From Sphingopyxis sp. Root154 (GTDB taxonomy: Bacteria > Pseudomonadota > Alphaproteobacteria > Sphingomonadales > Sphingomonadaceae): DNA of 64,000 bases. The stretch's first letter is position 1; every line of letters begins with the position of its first letter. The DNA is taken from positions 1,160,911-1,224,910 of the forward strand of contig NZ_LMGI01000002.1 in NCBI RefSeq assembly GCF_001427105.1. The letters run 5' to 3'. A program made the position numbers and the translations under genes. Positions 1 through 7,936 of the stretch are shown here, piece after piece. The notes beneath the pieces are model-generated. The model was not told the DNA's origin and did no database searches. It saw only the letters and a program-made list of their open reading frames with translations.

Positions 1-275
1 CGTCGAACCTGATCATTTCGGGCCGCTATATCCTGCAACCCGAAGTGATGCGCGTGCTCGAAAAACAGGAAAAGGGCGCGGGCGGCGAAATCCAGCTGAC
101 CGACGCGATGGCGACGATGATCGGCAACCAGCCCTTCCACGCCGTCACCTTCGACGGCGCGCGTTACGACTGCGGATCGAAGGCCGGTTATATCCAGGCC
201 AATCTGGCGGTCGCGCTCGAACGGCCAGACATCGCGGACGAAGTTCGCGCCTTTGCGATCGACTTGCTGAAATAG
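1..275 (+). CDS. galU: UTP--glucose-1-phosphate uridylyltransferase, C-terminal part
   Basis: This is the 3' end of a gene whose start lies left of the window; the frame is open from base 3. The visible 90 residues read SGRYILQPEVM early on, then GGEIQLTDAM and FDGARYDCGSKAGYIQANL, which is the C-terminal half of bacterial GalU (the GEIQLTDA and DCGxKxGY motifs line the UDP-glucose site). GalU makes UDP-glucose from UTP and glucose-1-phosphate in the cytoplasm for cell-surface polysaccharides. It ends with TAG just before a GC-rich hairpin and converges on aqpZ. The family identification is firm; only the N-terminus is missing because of the window edge. Confidence 0.93.
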   Translation, partial: SNLIISGRYILQPEVMRVLEKQEKGAGGEIQLTDAMATMIGNQPFHAVTFDGARYDCGSKAGYIQANLAVALERPDIADEVRAFAIDLLK

Positions 276-279
276 CAGC

Positions 280-301
280 GGCGGAGGCTCTGGCCCCCGC
301 C
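280..301. terminator. GC-rich hairpin between convergent galU and aqpZ
   Basis: The arms GGCGGAGGC and GCCCCCGCC (one mismatch) flank a 4-base loop, placed between two convergent stop codons. There is no T tract on either side, so it is only a possible bidirectional terminator. Confidence 0.4.
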
Positions 302-310
302 GCCCGACGT

Positions 311-1036
311 TTATTCGCCTTCGATATTCGGTTTCGGGAAGCTGTCGGCCCCGAGCGTCTTGTAGAGAAGGCCGCCAATCGCCCCGCCGATCAGCGGCGC
401 GATCCAGAACAGCCACAATTGCTGCAGTGCGATGCCGCCGACGACGAGCGCCGGGCCGGTGCTGCGCGCCGGGTTGACCGAGGTATTGGTCACCGGGATC
501 GAGATGAGGTGGATCAGCGTCAGCGCAAGGCCGATCGCGATCGGTGCGAAGCCTGCCGGCGCACGCCCGTCGGTCGCTCCCATGATGATCCACAGGAAGA
601 AAGCGGTCAGCACGATTTCGATGATGAAGCCCGACCAGATGTCATAATGCCCCGGCGAACCCGCATCGAACCCGTTGGCGGCAAGCCCGTTAGTCGCAAG
701 ATCATATGCCGGATTACCGCTGGCGACGTAAAAGAGCAGGAACGCCGCGACGATCGCGCCGAGCACCTGCGCAATGACATAGAGCGGAATGTCGCGCGCG
801 TCGAAACGCCCGCCCGCCCATAGCCCTACGGTCACCGCCGGATTGAGGTGACAGCCCGAAATATGGCCGATCGCATAGGCCATGGTGACGACCGTCAGAC
901 CGAAAGCGAGCGAGACGCCGAGCAGTCCGATCCCGACGTCGGGAAATGCCGCCGCCAGAACCGCGCTGCCGCAACCGCCGAAGACAAGCCAGAACGTGCC
1001 GATAAATTCGGCCAGACCCTTTTGGATATTCGTCAT
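311..1036 (-). CDS. aqpZ: Aquaporin Z, water channel
   Basis: A 241-residue polytopic inner-membrane protein of the MIP family. Both pore half-helix motifs are intact: NPAVT at about residue 65 and NPARSTGPA at about residue 188. The residues before the second motif ([19 protein letters not shown]) match the AqpZ type, with a histidine two helical turns before the NPA box and an arginine just after it, which fits the narrow water-selective filter rather than a glycerol facilitator. The ATG at 1036 is chosen because GGAGGAGGG stands a few bases upstream; an open frame continues upstream but looks non-coding. Six membrane segments are expected from the hydrophobic runs. Confidence 0.94.
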   Translation of the reverse strand: MTNIQKGLAEFIGTFWLVFGGCGSAVLAAAFPDVGIGLLGVSLAFGLTVVTMAYAIGHISGCHLNPAVTVGLWAGGRFDARDIPLYVIAQVLGAIVAAFLLFYVASGNPAYDLATNGLAANGFDAGSPGHYDIWSGFIIEIVLTAFFLWIIMGATDGRAPAGFAPIAIGLALTLIHLISIPVTNTSVNPARSTGPALVVGGIALQQLWLFWIAPLIGGAIGGLLYKTLGADSFPKPNIEGE

Positions 1037-1136
1037 GATGACCCTCCTCCCCGCCGATGGCCTCAGACGCCCCCGGCGCGAGCAGCATCCTATCAGCGCT
1101 GCGCGAACGGGCAAGCCCTTGTCCGGCCAAGACGAA

Positions 1137-2423
1137 TCAGGCGGCGGCAACCGCCTCGACGAAGTGGCGCGCGCGCTGGTGCAGCGACAGCGCCGCCTCG
1201 GTCAGCCCGGCGGACAATTTGCCCAGCGCCTGCGCACCATCGCCGACGGCGGTCGCGCCGTGCCCGATCTCGCGGACGCGCGCGTCGATTTCGCGGCCCG
1301 CGAAGACCGCCTGTTCGACATAGCTCGCGATGGTCAGCGTCGTCGCGCTCTGTCCGTCGACCGCGCGGTCGATCGCGTCGGAAAAACCATTGTTGGCGTC
1401 GATCGCCTTCTCGACCTCCTCAAATCCCGCCGCGACCTGTTCAATAATGTCGCGGATCCGGTCGACATATTGGGTGATGTCGCCTGCCGCGACGCGCGTC
1501 TGGCTCGCCAGCGTCTTCACCTCCGACGCGACCACGGCAAAGCCGCGGCCGGCGTCGCCGGCGCGAGCCGCCTCGATCCCCGCATTGAGCGCGAGCATGT
1601 TGGTTCGGCTCGCCATGTCGATGATCAACGCAAGCATCTGTTCGATCGACTGGCTCGCGGCTTTCAATGCGATCGATCGATCGCTGGCCTGCTTGATCTT
1701 GCGATGCGCGTCGCCGCGCACCGAGCGCGCGCGCGATCCGTCGTCGACGATCTTCGCCATCGTCGCGGCGAGCGCGTGGCCGCGATCGCCGAGGTCCTGC
1801 AGCCCGGCAAGCGTCTGCGCCGTCGCGCCCGCGACGGTGACCGCGTCGCGCCCCGTTTGCTGCGCGCGTTCGGACAGGGTGCCGGCGACTGCCTCGACCT
1901 TGCGCGCCATGTCGGACAACGTCGCGGTGAGCGCGGTGATGTCCTGCTGGAACCGCCGTCCGGCATCGTCGATCTGCGTCGTGCGCGCCGCGCGCTCTTG
2001 TGCCAGTTCGACCTCGCGCAGCATCGCCAGCTTGGCGAGCTGGCCGCTGTCGAGCGTTTCGACGAAGCGTCCCGCGCGGACGAGGATCAGTTCCTGCTGC
2101 CCCGGCGACTGCGCCACGATGCGCAGCAGATCGGTCGTCGACCGTGCGACATCGGCGGTCGGACAAGGTTCGATCATCGAGGCGATCGAGCCGCCGATCG
2201 TCGGATTTTGCATCAGCGAGAACCAGAAGGGACAGAAGAGCAATTCGCGCACCCGCTGTTCGCGGATGATTCCCACCGGCCGCTCTTCGCCATCGACCAC
2301 GGCAAGCGCGCGGAGCTGCGGATTGCCGCGAAACAGGTCGATGACCTGCGACATATGCGCGTCGGCGCCGATCGCGGACGCGTGGCCCGACGATGGCGTA
2401 AAGGCATATCCCATGGCATTCAT
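1137..2423 (-). CDS. Soluble methyl-accepting chemotaxis-type signal transducer
   Basis: A 428-residue protein without membrane segments. The first ~150 residues look like a CBS-like or receiver-of-signal module; the phrase [17 protein letters not shown] resembles a CBS repeat. The rest is a long helical coiled coil ending in an MCP signalling domain. The highly conserved hairpin tip is seen around [20 protein letters not shown], the region that contacts CheA/CheW. It therefore probably senses a cytoplasmic cue and either feeds a chemosensory array or acts as a stand-alone regulator. The start is ATG at 2423 with GAAGAGAG upstream; a TTG directly before it is less likely. No che genes are adjacent, so the partner is unknown. 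No methylation-site or CheR/CheB-tether motif was identified. Confidence 0.85.
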   Translation of the reverse strand: MNAMGYAFTPSSGHASAIGADAHMSQVIDLFRGNPQLRALAVVDGEERPVGIIREQRVRELLFCPFWFSLMQNPTIGGSIASMIEPCPTADVARSTTDLLRIVAQSPGQQELILVRAGRFVETLDSGQLAKLAMLREVELAQERAARTTQIDDAGRRFQQDITALTATLSDMARKVEAVAGTLSERAQQTGRDAVTVAGATAQTLAGLQDLGDRGHALAATMAKIVDDGSRARSVRGDAHRKIKQASDRSIALKAASQSIEQMLALIIDMASRTNMLALNAGIEAARAGDAGRGFAVVASEVKTLASQTRVAAGDITQYVDRIRDIIEQVAAGFEEVEKAIDANNGFSDAIDRAVDGQSATTLTIASYVEQAVFAGREIDARVREIGHGATAVGDGAQALGKLSAGLTEAALSLHQRARHFVEAVAAA

Positions 2424-2602
2424 CAATCTCTCTTCAGTCTGCGACCCTGTTGCGCCTCGACCTAAAGCTGCTTGGTAAACACGACTTTAACCATTTGTTT
2501 CAATGATGTGACACATTGGCCGTGCGCGGCGCCGATCCGTCGCAATATCCTGTTCAGATCGCGGCGGTTATGCGATGAGGCGTCATCGGCGAGGAGAAGA
2601 AA

Positions 2603-2908
2603 ATGCGCGTTTTAATCTTGGCGGTCATGGCCGCGCCCCTGCTCGCCGGCTGCATCAGCGCGGCGAAGACAGTGGTGACCGCGCCGTTCAAGGCGGTCGG
2701 TCAGGTCGCTGACTGGTCGACCACCAGCCAGGAGGAATCGGATCGCAACCGCGGCCGCGAAATGCGCAAGCGCGAGGAACAGATGGGCAAGCTGTCGCGC
2801 CAGCGCGACAAGGCGGCCGAAAAATGCCGCGACGGCAAGGCCGACCAATGCCAGCGCGCCGAAGTGCTGGAGCATGAAATCGAAGCATTGATGGCGGCGC
2901 CGCGTTAA
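2603..2908 (+). CDS. Small lipoprotein, function unknown
   Basis: A 101-residue protein with a short hydrophobic N-terminus and a lipobox LLAGC, so it should be processed by signal peptidase II and lipid-anchored. The mature part is rich in charged residues (a run of E, R and K from about residue 45) and is predicted helical, with two late cysteines at KCRDGKADQC. The ribosome site GAGGAGAAG sits well before the ATG. Its stop is only a few bases from the convergent stop of the S24 regulator. I do not recognise a named family. Confidence 0.8.
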   Translation: MRVLILAVMAAPLLAGCISAAKTVVTAPFKAVGQVADWSTTSQEESDRNRGREMRKREEQMGKLSRQRDKAAEKCRDGKADQCQRAEVLEHEIEALMAAPR

Positions 2909-2913
2909 GCGGT

Positions 2914-3582
2914 TCACCTCACCCGCCGGCCCGTCCACACGACGCGGCCGACCAATTGCACCGACGCCATCGGCAGGTCATCCCAGCTGCGATAGTGCGG
3001 ATTGTCGCTGATCACCGATATCCGGCCCTGCCCCGGCGCGCGCGCGACGCGCTTCACCATCAGCACATCGTCCATGCGCAGGACATAGATGCCGTCGCGC
3101 AGCCGCGCCGCGGTGTCGCCGCCGTCGACCAATATGTCGTCGCCGTCGTCGAGCGTCGGCGCCATCGAATCGCCCTCGACGCGAATGATGCTGAGCGCGC
3201 GCGGATCGGCACCCAGGTCGCGCAGCCATTTGGGGTCGAACGCGACCTCGCCCTCGACGGCTTCGCCATCGACGCTGGCGCCGGCACCGGCCGAGGCGCC
3301 GATCGCAAGTTTCGGCACCAATATCATCCCGGGCCCGCGCGCCCGCGCCGGGGTCGCGACACGCTGCACCGGCCCGCCCAGCATCGCTTCGGACACGCCC
3401 AGATAGGCGGCGATCCGCGCGCGATCCTGCTCGGCCAGCCGCCGCGGCGAACCGCGCTTGATATATTGCTGGATATAAGCGGGGTTGCGCCCGATCACCT
3501 GCGAAATGCGCGCATAGTCGATCCCCCTTTCAGCCAGGAGGCGGTCGAGCGCGGTGCGCGGATCCTGATCGAAATCGGCCAT
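2914..3582 (-). CDS. LexA/CI-like repressor with S24 self-cleavage domain
   Basis: A 222-residue protein from ATG 3582. The N-terminal ~65 residues form a helix-turn-helix (ISQVIGRNPAYIQQYIKRGSPRRL). The C-terminal half is a peptidase S24/LexA-fold domain with the serine of GDSMAPTL at about residue 139 and the lysine of DVLMVKRV at about residue 177, the Ser-Lys dyad for autoproteolysis; the usual Ala-Gly cleavage bond is not clear to me. It is divergent from a small HTH gene, with TTTCCTA-type palindromes between the two, so it probably represses both its own and the divergent promoter, like a phage CI/Cro switch. A TTG start at 3642 would add 20 residues but would overlap the operators. 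Stress-induced self-cleavage is an inference from the family. Confidence 0.85.
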   Translation of the reverse strand: MADFDQDPRTALDRLLAERGIDYARISQVIGRNPAYIQQYIKRGSPRRLAEQDRARIAAYLGVSEAMLGGPVQRVATPARARGPGMILVPKLAIGASAGAGASVDGEAVEGEVAFDPKWLRDLGADPRALSIIRVEGDSMAPTLDDGDDILVDGGDTAARLRDGIYVLRMDDVLMVKRVARAPGQGRISVISDNPHYRSWDDLPMASVQLVGRVVWTGRRVR

Positions 3583-3602
3583 AGGTCGCTGGGGGCTGGT
3601 CC

Positions 3603-3677
3603 TTCCTATTTCGTCTCTAGCAAACGGATTTTTCCTAGACAAGTAGGAAAATGAGCATCAAATAGGAAATATCCTAT
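3603..3677. promoter_or_regulatory. Operator cluster between divergent S24 repressor and small HTH gene
   Basis: Two palindromes share the half-site TTCCTA/TAGGAA: TTTTCCTA-N6-TAGGAAAA at 3630-3651 and ATAGGA-N4-TCCTAT at 3662-3677. A single half-site TTCCTATT lies at 3603-3610. The stretch is AT-rich against a GC-rich background and occupies the whole divergent control region, as expected for repressor binding sites. Confidence 0.7.
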
Positions 3678-3718
3678 CGGGTGAGTCGCCCGATTTCAGC
3701 GCGATCAGGGAGGAATTT

Positions 3719-3982
3719 ATGGAGCGCAGCCTGCTGCAACGGATCGAGGCCTTCCTGAAGGAATCGGCGATGCCGCCGAGCGTATTCGGCCGCGCCGCCG
3801 CACACGACCCGCGTCTCGTCAGCGATTTGCGCGGGGGGCGCGAGCCGGGGCTCGACATGATATGCCGAGTGGAACATTTCATGAACAAATGGCGTGCCGA
3901 GCGACGCGCGGGCCGTGTCGCGCCGGAGGGCGACCGGCGAACCCGCGCCTTCCGCCGCCTCGAGCAGCGAGCACAGGCATGA
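3719..3982 (+). CDS. Small helix-turn-helix-like protein
   Basis: An 87-residue basic protein with a strong ribosome site (AGGGAGGAA) before ATG 3719. The sequence MPPSVFGRAAAHDPRLVSDL followed by RGGREPGL has the pattern of a short DNA-binding domain (a serine/threonine-FGR helix then a recognition helix around LVSDLRxGR) that I know from small alphaproteobacterial proteins of unknown role. The C-terminus is Arg-rich. It is transcribed divergently from the S24 repressor across shared operators and overlaps the next gene by an ATGA junction, so the two downstream genes form one repressible unit. The function is not established; a Cro-like or activator role is the inference. Confidence 0.7.
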   Translation: MERSLLQRIEAFLKESAMPPSVFGRAAAHDPRLVSDLRGGREPGLDMICRVEHFMNKWRAERRAGRVAPEGDRRTRAFRRLEQRAQA

Positions 3983-4305
3983 TGCGCTGGTCCCCCGCGT
4001 TGCCGCCGCGTCCCGGTTGCCCGCATCGGCGGCTCCGCCATCTACTTGTCGGCGAATTGCCGCACGGGCTGGCGCCGGGCGCCTCGACTTTTCGTCCCTG
4101 GGCGAGCGCGAATTTCGTCGGCGCGCGCCACCTGTTTCCCTGTGTGCTGGCGGCGGGCGATAGCGAGCCGGTGCGCCGCGCGCTGCACGACCGGCTGAAC
4201 GCGGCCGAATGGACGCTCCCCGGACATATCGTCGCCGATGTCGTGGTGGAATGCGGGGCCGAGCCGCAGACGCTTCGGATCGAAATATTGACGGTCGAGG
4301 ATTAG
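3979..4305 (+). CDS. Hypothetical protein coupled to the small HTH gene
   Basis: A 108-residue protein starting with ATG ATG at 3979, inside the stop of the preceding gene (ATGATGA), so it is translationally coupled. No membrane segment or signal peptide. The middle region (FVGARHLFPCVLAAGDSEPVRRAL) and the acidic C-terminus (RIEILTVED) look like a compact folded protein, but I recognise no family. Its stop overlaps the convergent stop of the next gene by a few bases. Because it sits under the S24-controlled promoter it may be the effector of that switch. Confidence 0.65.
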   Translation: MMRWSPALPPRPGCPHRRLRHLLVGELPHGLAPGASTFRPWASANFVGARHLFPCVLAAGDSEPVRRALHDRLNAAEWTLPGHIVADVVVECGAEPQTLRIEILTVED

Positions 4306-5114
4306 CCGACCGACTGGCGCTTCATCCGCTGCAGCGTGCTCAGTGCGGCTTCGAGCGCGAAGTCGACTTCGGCTTCGCCTTCGGCTGGGACCTCGTCGGG
4401 CACCGGGATCGCCGCGGTCGAAGCCGGGGCAGCCCGCTGGCGGCGCGTCAGCCCCGCTTCGAAGCGCGCGACCATGGCGCCGAGCGACTTGTCGGCGGGA
4501 TCGGGCATCGGCGGCGGCGACGTCATCACGGCGGGTTGCAGCCAGGGCGCCTCGCCGTCGAATTCTTCTTCGGGCGCAAGATCGGCGAGCACCAGTTCGT
4601 CGGCATCGTCGGCCTCCGCTTCGCCCAACCACAAGCCAACCGGTTCGGCGATAGCGCTTCCGTCCAGCCCGCCCGCGGGCAGATCGCGGCCCGCGCGAAT
4701 CGGCGGGCGCGGCGGATCGTCGGGGTGCAGGTCGACGCGGCGGCGCGTCAGCACCGGTTCGTCATCGCTTACTTCGTCAGGTACGCGACGAAAACGGTCG
4801 CGCAGCGAGGACAGCCCCGCCGCTTCGGGCTTCGCGATCAGCAGCGCGACGAGGCCCGCGATCAATGCGGCGAACGCCGACATGCCGAACGCGAGCGCGA
4901 GCCGCCCGCCATTGCCGATCGGCTGCACGAAAAGGTCGGAGAGGCGGTCGAGATAGAGATTCCAGCTGATCCCCGCGACCCACGAAAAGGGCATTACGGC
5001 AGCGAACAGGAAGGTCAGCGCCGCAGCGCCGATCACCGCCGGAATCGCGGGCTGGAGCGCGCGCAGCAGCGCGGTCGCTGTCGCCTTGGCCCGGTTCTCG
5101 CTCGTCTCTTCCAT
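4302..5114 (-). CDS. Membrane protein with acidic cytoplasmic tail, unknown function
   Basis: A 270-residue protein with two hydrophobic segments in the first half (about residues 22-48 and 73-95; for example GAAALTFLFAAVMPFSW and FAALIAGLVALLIA) and a long acidic, proline-containing C-terminal region (about residues 100-270) that is probably disordered until a short helical end with RFEAGLTRRQR and ALSTLQRMKRQ. No enzyme motif. ATG at 5114. It converges with, and overlaps by 4 bases, the hypothetical gene on the other strand. It could be an envelope scaffold, but this is unassigned. Confidence 0.7.
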   Translation of the reverse strand: MEETSENRAKATATALLRALQPAIPAVIGAAALTFLFAAVMPFSWVAGISWNLYLDRLSDLFVQPIGNGGRLALAFGMSAFAALIAGLVALLIAKPEAAGLSSLRDRFRRVPDEVSDDEPVLTRRRVDLHPDDPPRPPIRAGRDLPAGGLDGSAIAEPVGLWLGEAEADDADELVLADLAPEEEFDGEAPWLQPAVMTSPPPMPDPADKSLGAMVARFEAGLTRRQRAAPASTAAIPVPDEVPAEGEAEVDFALEAALSTLQRMKRQSVG

Positions 5115-5170
5115 ATCGTCCCAAATCCATCGGCCTATCGAGCCATTTGCGTCTCTTAGAATCGCGGTGC

Positions 5171-6394
5171 TCAGGCGCCGCGCAGCAATCGCTGGTAAAC
5201 CGGCTCGTAACGTAAAATGTTTGACGACCAGTTACGATGACTTTCCACAAAAATACGTGCTGTCCGCCGTCGCTCGGGCCACATTTCCCGATTTTGCAGC
5301 AGCTTGGCGAGCGCACCGGCAATCGCGGCGGGGTCGTCGGGCGCGAACAGGGTGCCCGTGGTGCCGTCCTCGATCAGCTCGCGGTGGCCGCCGACATCGG
5401 ACGCGGCGACGAGCTTGCCCTGCGCCATCGCCTCGAGCGGCTTCAGCGGCGTGACGAGGTCGGTCAGCCGCATCTTCTTGCGTGGATAGGCGAGGATATC
5501 GATCAGCGAATAATAGCGCTCGACCTCCTGGTGCGGGACGCGGCCGACGAAATGGATGTGCGCGGCAGCGGGCGATGCCGCCGCCTGCGCTTTCAGCGCC
5601 GCCTCCATCGGCCCGCCGCCGACGAGGAGCAGCCGCGCCTTCGGTTGCGCCGCGACCAGCGCGGGCATCGCCGCGATCAGGTCGTCGATCCCCTCATAAT
5701 CGTAAAAGCTGCCGATATAGCCGATCACCGCGTCGTCGGTCGCGAGGCCCAGCGTGTCGGCAAGCGCATCGTCGCGCGGCGTTGGATCGCCAAACAGCTC
5801 CAGATCGACGCCGTTCGGCGACACGGTGATCTTTGCCGGATCGATACCGCGCGCGAGCAAATCGCCGCGCAGCCCTTCGCAGATCACCGCGACCGCGTCG
5901 GCCGATTTCACAGCATGCGTTTCGAGTTGCTTCGTGAGCCAGTAGCGCAAACTGCCTTCGTGCCCGGTGCCGTTGCCGACCGACGCATCCTCCCAGAAAG
6001 CGCGAATTTCATAGATGACCGGGATGCCCAGTTTCTTGCCGACGCGCAGCGCCGCCAGCCCGTCGAGCACCGGCGAATGCGCATGCAGCACGTCGGGTTT
6101 CCAATCCCTCGCCAGCGCCTCGACGCGCTTCGCCAGTGCCCCGATCTCGCGCCACTCCCGGATCGGCGCACGTGCGGGGGCAATCGGGGGGGTACGATAG
6201 AAGGTCAGCCCGTCGACCGTCTCGCCGTCCGGACCCGGCTCGGGATGCCGCACGCCGGTCACGCCCGCAACTTCCCAACCCTTGGCGACCTGCGCCTTCA
6301 TCAGCGCGCGGGTGCGAAAGGTGTAGCCGCTGTGCGCGGGCAGGCTATGGTCGAGGACGTGCAGGATGCGTGTCATGGGCCAGTGCACTGACAT
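5171..6394 (-). CDS. Glycosyltransferase family 4, exosortase-A-system type
   Basis: About 407 residues with a GT-B fold. The N-terminus TRILHVLDHSLPAHSGYTFR is the signature of the PEP-CTERM/exosortase A-associated group of GT4 enzymes. The C-terminal donor domain has VIGYIGSFYDYEGIDDL, the RLLLVGGGP strand and the LVTPLKPLEAMAQGK region; the expected GT4 glutamate is in KPLEAMA. It likely transfers a sugar during extracellular polysaccharide or glycan assembly at the inner-membrane face. Two starts are possible: ATG 6394 has AAGG at a fair distance, while ATG 6376 (MTRILHV) fits the family's usual N-terminus better. It is divergent from the ligase gene. Confidence 0.86.
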   Translation of the reverse strand: MSVHWPMTRILHVLDHSLPAHSGYTFRTRALMKAQVAKGWEVAGVTGVRHPEPGPDGETVDGLTFYRTPPIAPARAPIREWREIGALAKRVEALARDWKPDVLHAHSPVLDGLAALRVGKKLGIPVIYEIRAFWEDASVGNGTGHEGSLRYWLTKQLETHAVKSADAVAVICEGLRGDLLARGIDPAKITVSPNGVDLELFGDPTPRDDALADTLGLATDDAVIGYIGSFYDYEGIDDLIAAMPALVAAQPKARLLLVGGGPMEAALKAQAAASPAAAHIHFVGRVPHQEVERYYSLIDILAYPRKKMRLTDLVTPLKPLEAMAQGKLVAASDVGGHRELIEDGTTGTLFAPDDPAAIAGALAKLLQNREMWPERRRTARIFVESHRNWSSNILRYEPVYQRLLRGA

Positions 6395-6441
6395 ACAAGC
6401 CTTAACGCGGCGTCAACCCCGATCGCGTAGCCGGAGCGGAC

Positions 6442-6606
6442 ATGATCGACAATTTTTCCCTTGGCTTGACGCACGTTCTGATGGCGATCGCGCTCTGGCG
6501 CCTGCTCCATCGCGACGATCTCGATCGCGAGGTCAGTCCGCGCCTGCTGTGGCAGCAAAGCCGCGATGCCGAACGCGCCGAAGCGGACGCCCGCCCCGAT
6601 GCGTGA
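6442..6606 (+). CDS. Small membrane-associated protein upstream of O-ligase gene
   Basis: A 54-codon frame with a good ribosome site (GGAG five bases before ATG 6442) and codon third positions mostly G or C, like real genes here. The product begins MIDNFSLGLTHVLMAIALWR, one hydrophobic helix, followed by a charged helix rich in D, E and R. Its stop overlaps the likely start of the O-ligase-like gene (ATGCGTGA), a typical coupling arrangement. No family is recognised; it could be a small partner or leader of the ligase. Confidence 0.5.
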   Translation: MIDNFSLGLTHVLMAIALWRLLHRDDLDREVSPRLLWQQSRDAERAEADARPDA

Positions 6607-7936
6607 CCTCGCGTTCGTCGCCTTTCTGTTCGCCTTCATCGGGATCGGCTTCAGGAAGCCGTTCCTGTTCATACTGTGCTTTTGCTATATCGACGTCGTC
6701 GCGCCGCAGCGCCTCAGCTATTTCCTGATCAACTCGATCCCGATTTCGCTGATCGTCTTCGGACTCGCGATTGCCGGCTGGCTCGTAGCCGACGACAAGA
6801 AGGACACCCGCTGGTCGGGGCGGCAGACTTTGCTCGTGATGCTGCTCATCTATTGCTGGATGACGACGATCTATGCCGATTTCCCCGTCGAGGCGGCGGA
6901 CAAGTGGAGCTGGGTTTGGAAGGCGCTGATCTGGGCGATCTTCCTTCCGCTTACGCTGCGGACGAAGCTGCGGATCGAGGCGCTGGCGCTGATGCTGCTG
7001 CTTTCGGCGGCGGCGATCGCGATCGCGGGCGGCATCAAGACCGCAGCGGGCGGCGGGGGTTATGGCACGCTGCAGTTGCTGCTGAGCGAAAATTACGGGC
7101 TTTACGAGGGCAGCACCATGTCGTGCGTCGCCATATCGATCATCCCGCTGATCCTGTGGTATCGCCGCCACGGGACGATCTTTCCGCCCGACTGGATGGT
7201 GTCGGCCTTCTGCTTCGCGCTGGTCTTCGCTTGTGCCTTGCTGCCCGTCGGCACCCAGGCGCGCACCGGGCTGATCTGCCTCTTCGTGCTCGCGCTACTG
7301 TCGCTGCGCGCGGTCAAGCACCGCCTTCTCTACATCGCGGGCGCCGGGCTGCTCGCCGCTGCCGCTATCCCCTTCTTGCCGCAAAGCTACACCGACCGCA
7401 TGGAAACGATCCGCGGCTACAAGTCCGACCAGTCGGCCTCAACGCGCGTCGCGGTGTGGGCGTGGACCTGGGACTATGCGAAGGACAATCCCATGGGCGG
7501 CGGCTTCAACGCCTTTCTTCAAAATCGCGTGCGCGTCGAAAAGGAAGCGAGCCGCCCCGACGAGGTCGCGAGCGTTTATGAAGAAGAATCGCGCGCCTAT
7601 CATTCGAGTTATTTCGAGATGCTGGGCGAGCAGGGCTATCCCGGAACCGCCATGTGGTTGCTCCTGCATTTTGCGGGGCTGGTGCAGATGGAGCGGACCC
7701 GACGGCGCTACCTGAAAACGCGGCGCGGCGAAGAGCAATGGATCGCGCCCTTGGCGACCGCGCTGCAGCACGGCCACATCGTCTATCTGGTCGGGTCGCT
7801 GTTCGTCGCCATCGCCTTCCAGCCCTTCATCTATATGATGTTGGCGCTCGAGATCGGGCTGACGACCTATTGCCGGCGCCGCGAGAAGGAAGCGGGATGG
7901 CGGCCGCTGACCCAGCGCTCGATGGTGGCCGCGTGA
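6599..7936 (+). CDS. O-antigen ligase-like membrane protein, exosortase-A-associated
   Basis: About 445 residues, with roughly 11 to 12 membrane segments and a large loop in the Wzy/WaaL position. The N-terminus MRDLAFVAFLFAFIGIGFRK matches the 'putative O-glycosylation ligase, exosortase A-associated' group. In the large loop the stretch SASTRVAVWAWTWDYAKDNP then GGGFNAF and YHSSYFEMLGEQGYPG is the conserved periplasmic face of this family, where a His and Arg are thought to act in glycan transfer. It probably polymerises or transfers a lipid-linked glycan in the periplasm. ATG 6599 is preferred since homologues start at MRDL; ATG 6566 is possible. The next gene overlaps by GTGA. Confidence 0.86.
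   Translation: MRDLAFVAFLFAFIGIGFRKPFLFILCFCYIDVVAPQRLSYFLINSIPISLIVFGLAIAGWLVADDKKDTRWSGRQTLLVMLLIYCWMTTIYADFPVEAADKWSWVWKALIWAIFLPLTLRTKLRIEALALMLLLSAAAIAIAGGIKTAAGGGGYGTLQLLLSENYGLYEGSTMSCVAISIIPLILWYRRHGTIFPPDWMVSAFCFALVFACALLPVGTQARTGLICLFVLALLSLRAVKHRLLYIAGAGLLAAAAIPFLPQSYTDRMETIRGYKSDQSASTRVAVWAWTWDYAKDNPMGGGFNAFLQNRVRVEKEASRPDEVASVYEEESRAYHSSYFEMLGEQGYPGTAMWLLLHFAGLVQMERTRRRYLKTRRGEEQWIAPLATALQHGHIVYLVGSLFVAIAFQPFIYMMLALEIGLTTYCRRREKEAGWRPLTQRSMVAA

Noticed and set aside
882..2465. Long plus-strand open frame opposite the chemoreceptor-like gene
   Set aside because: Arg/Asp/Ala-rich with no motif; a shadow of the minus-strand coding bias. The minus frame has the MCP signature.
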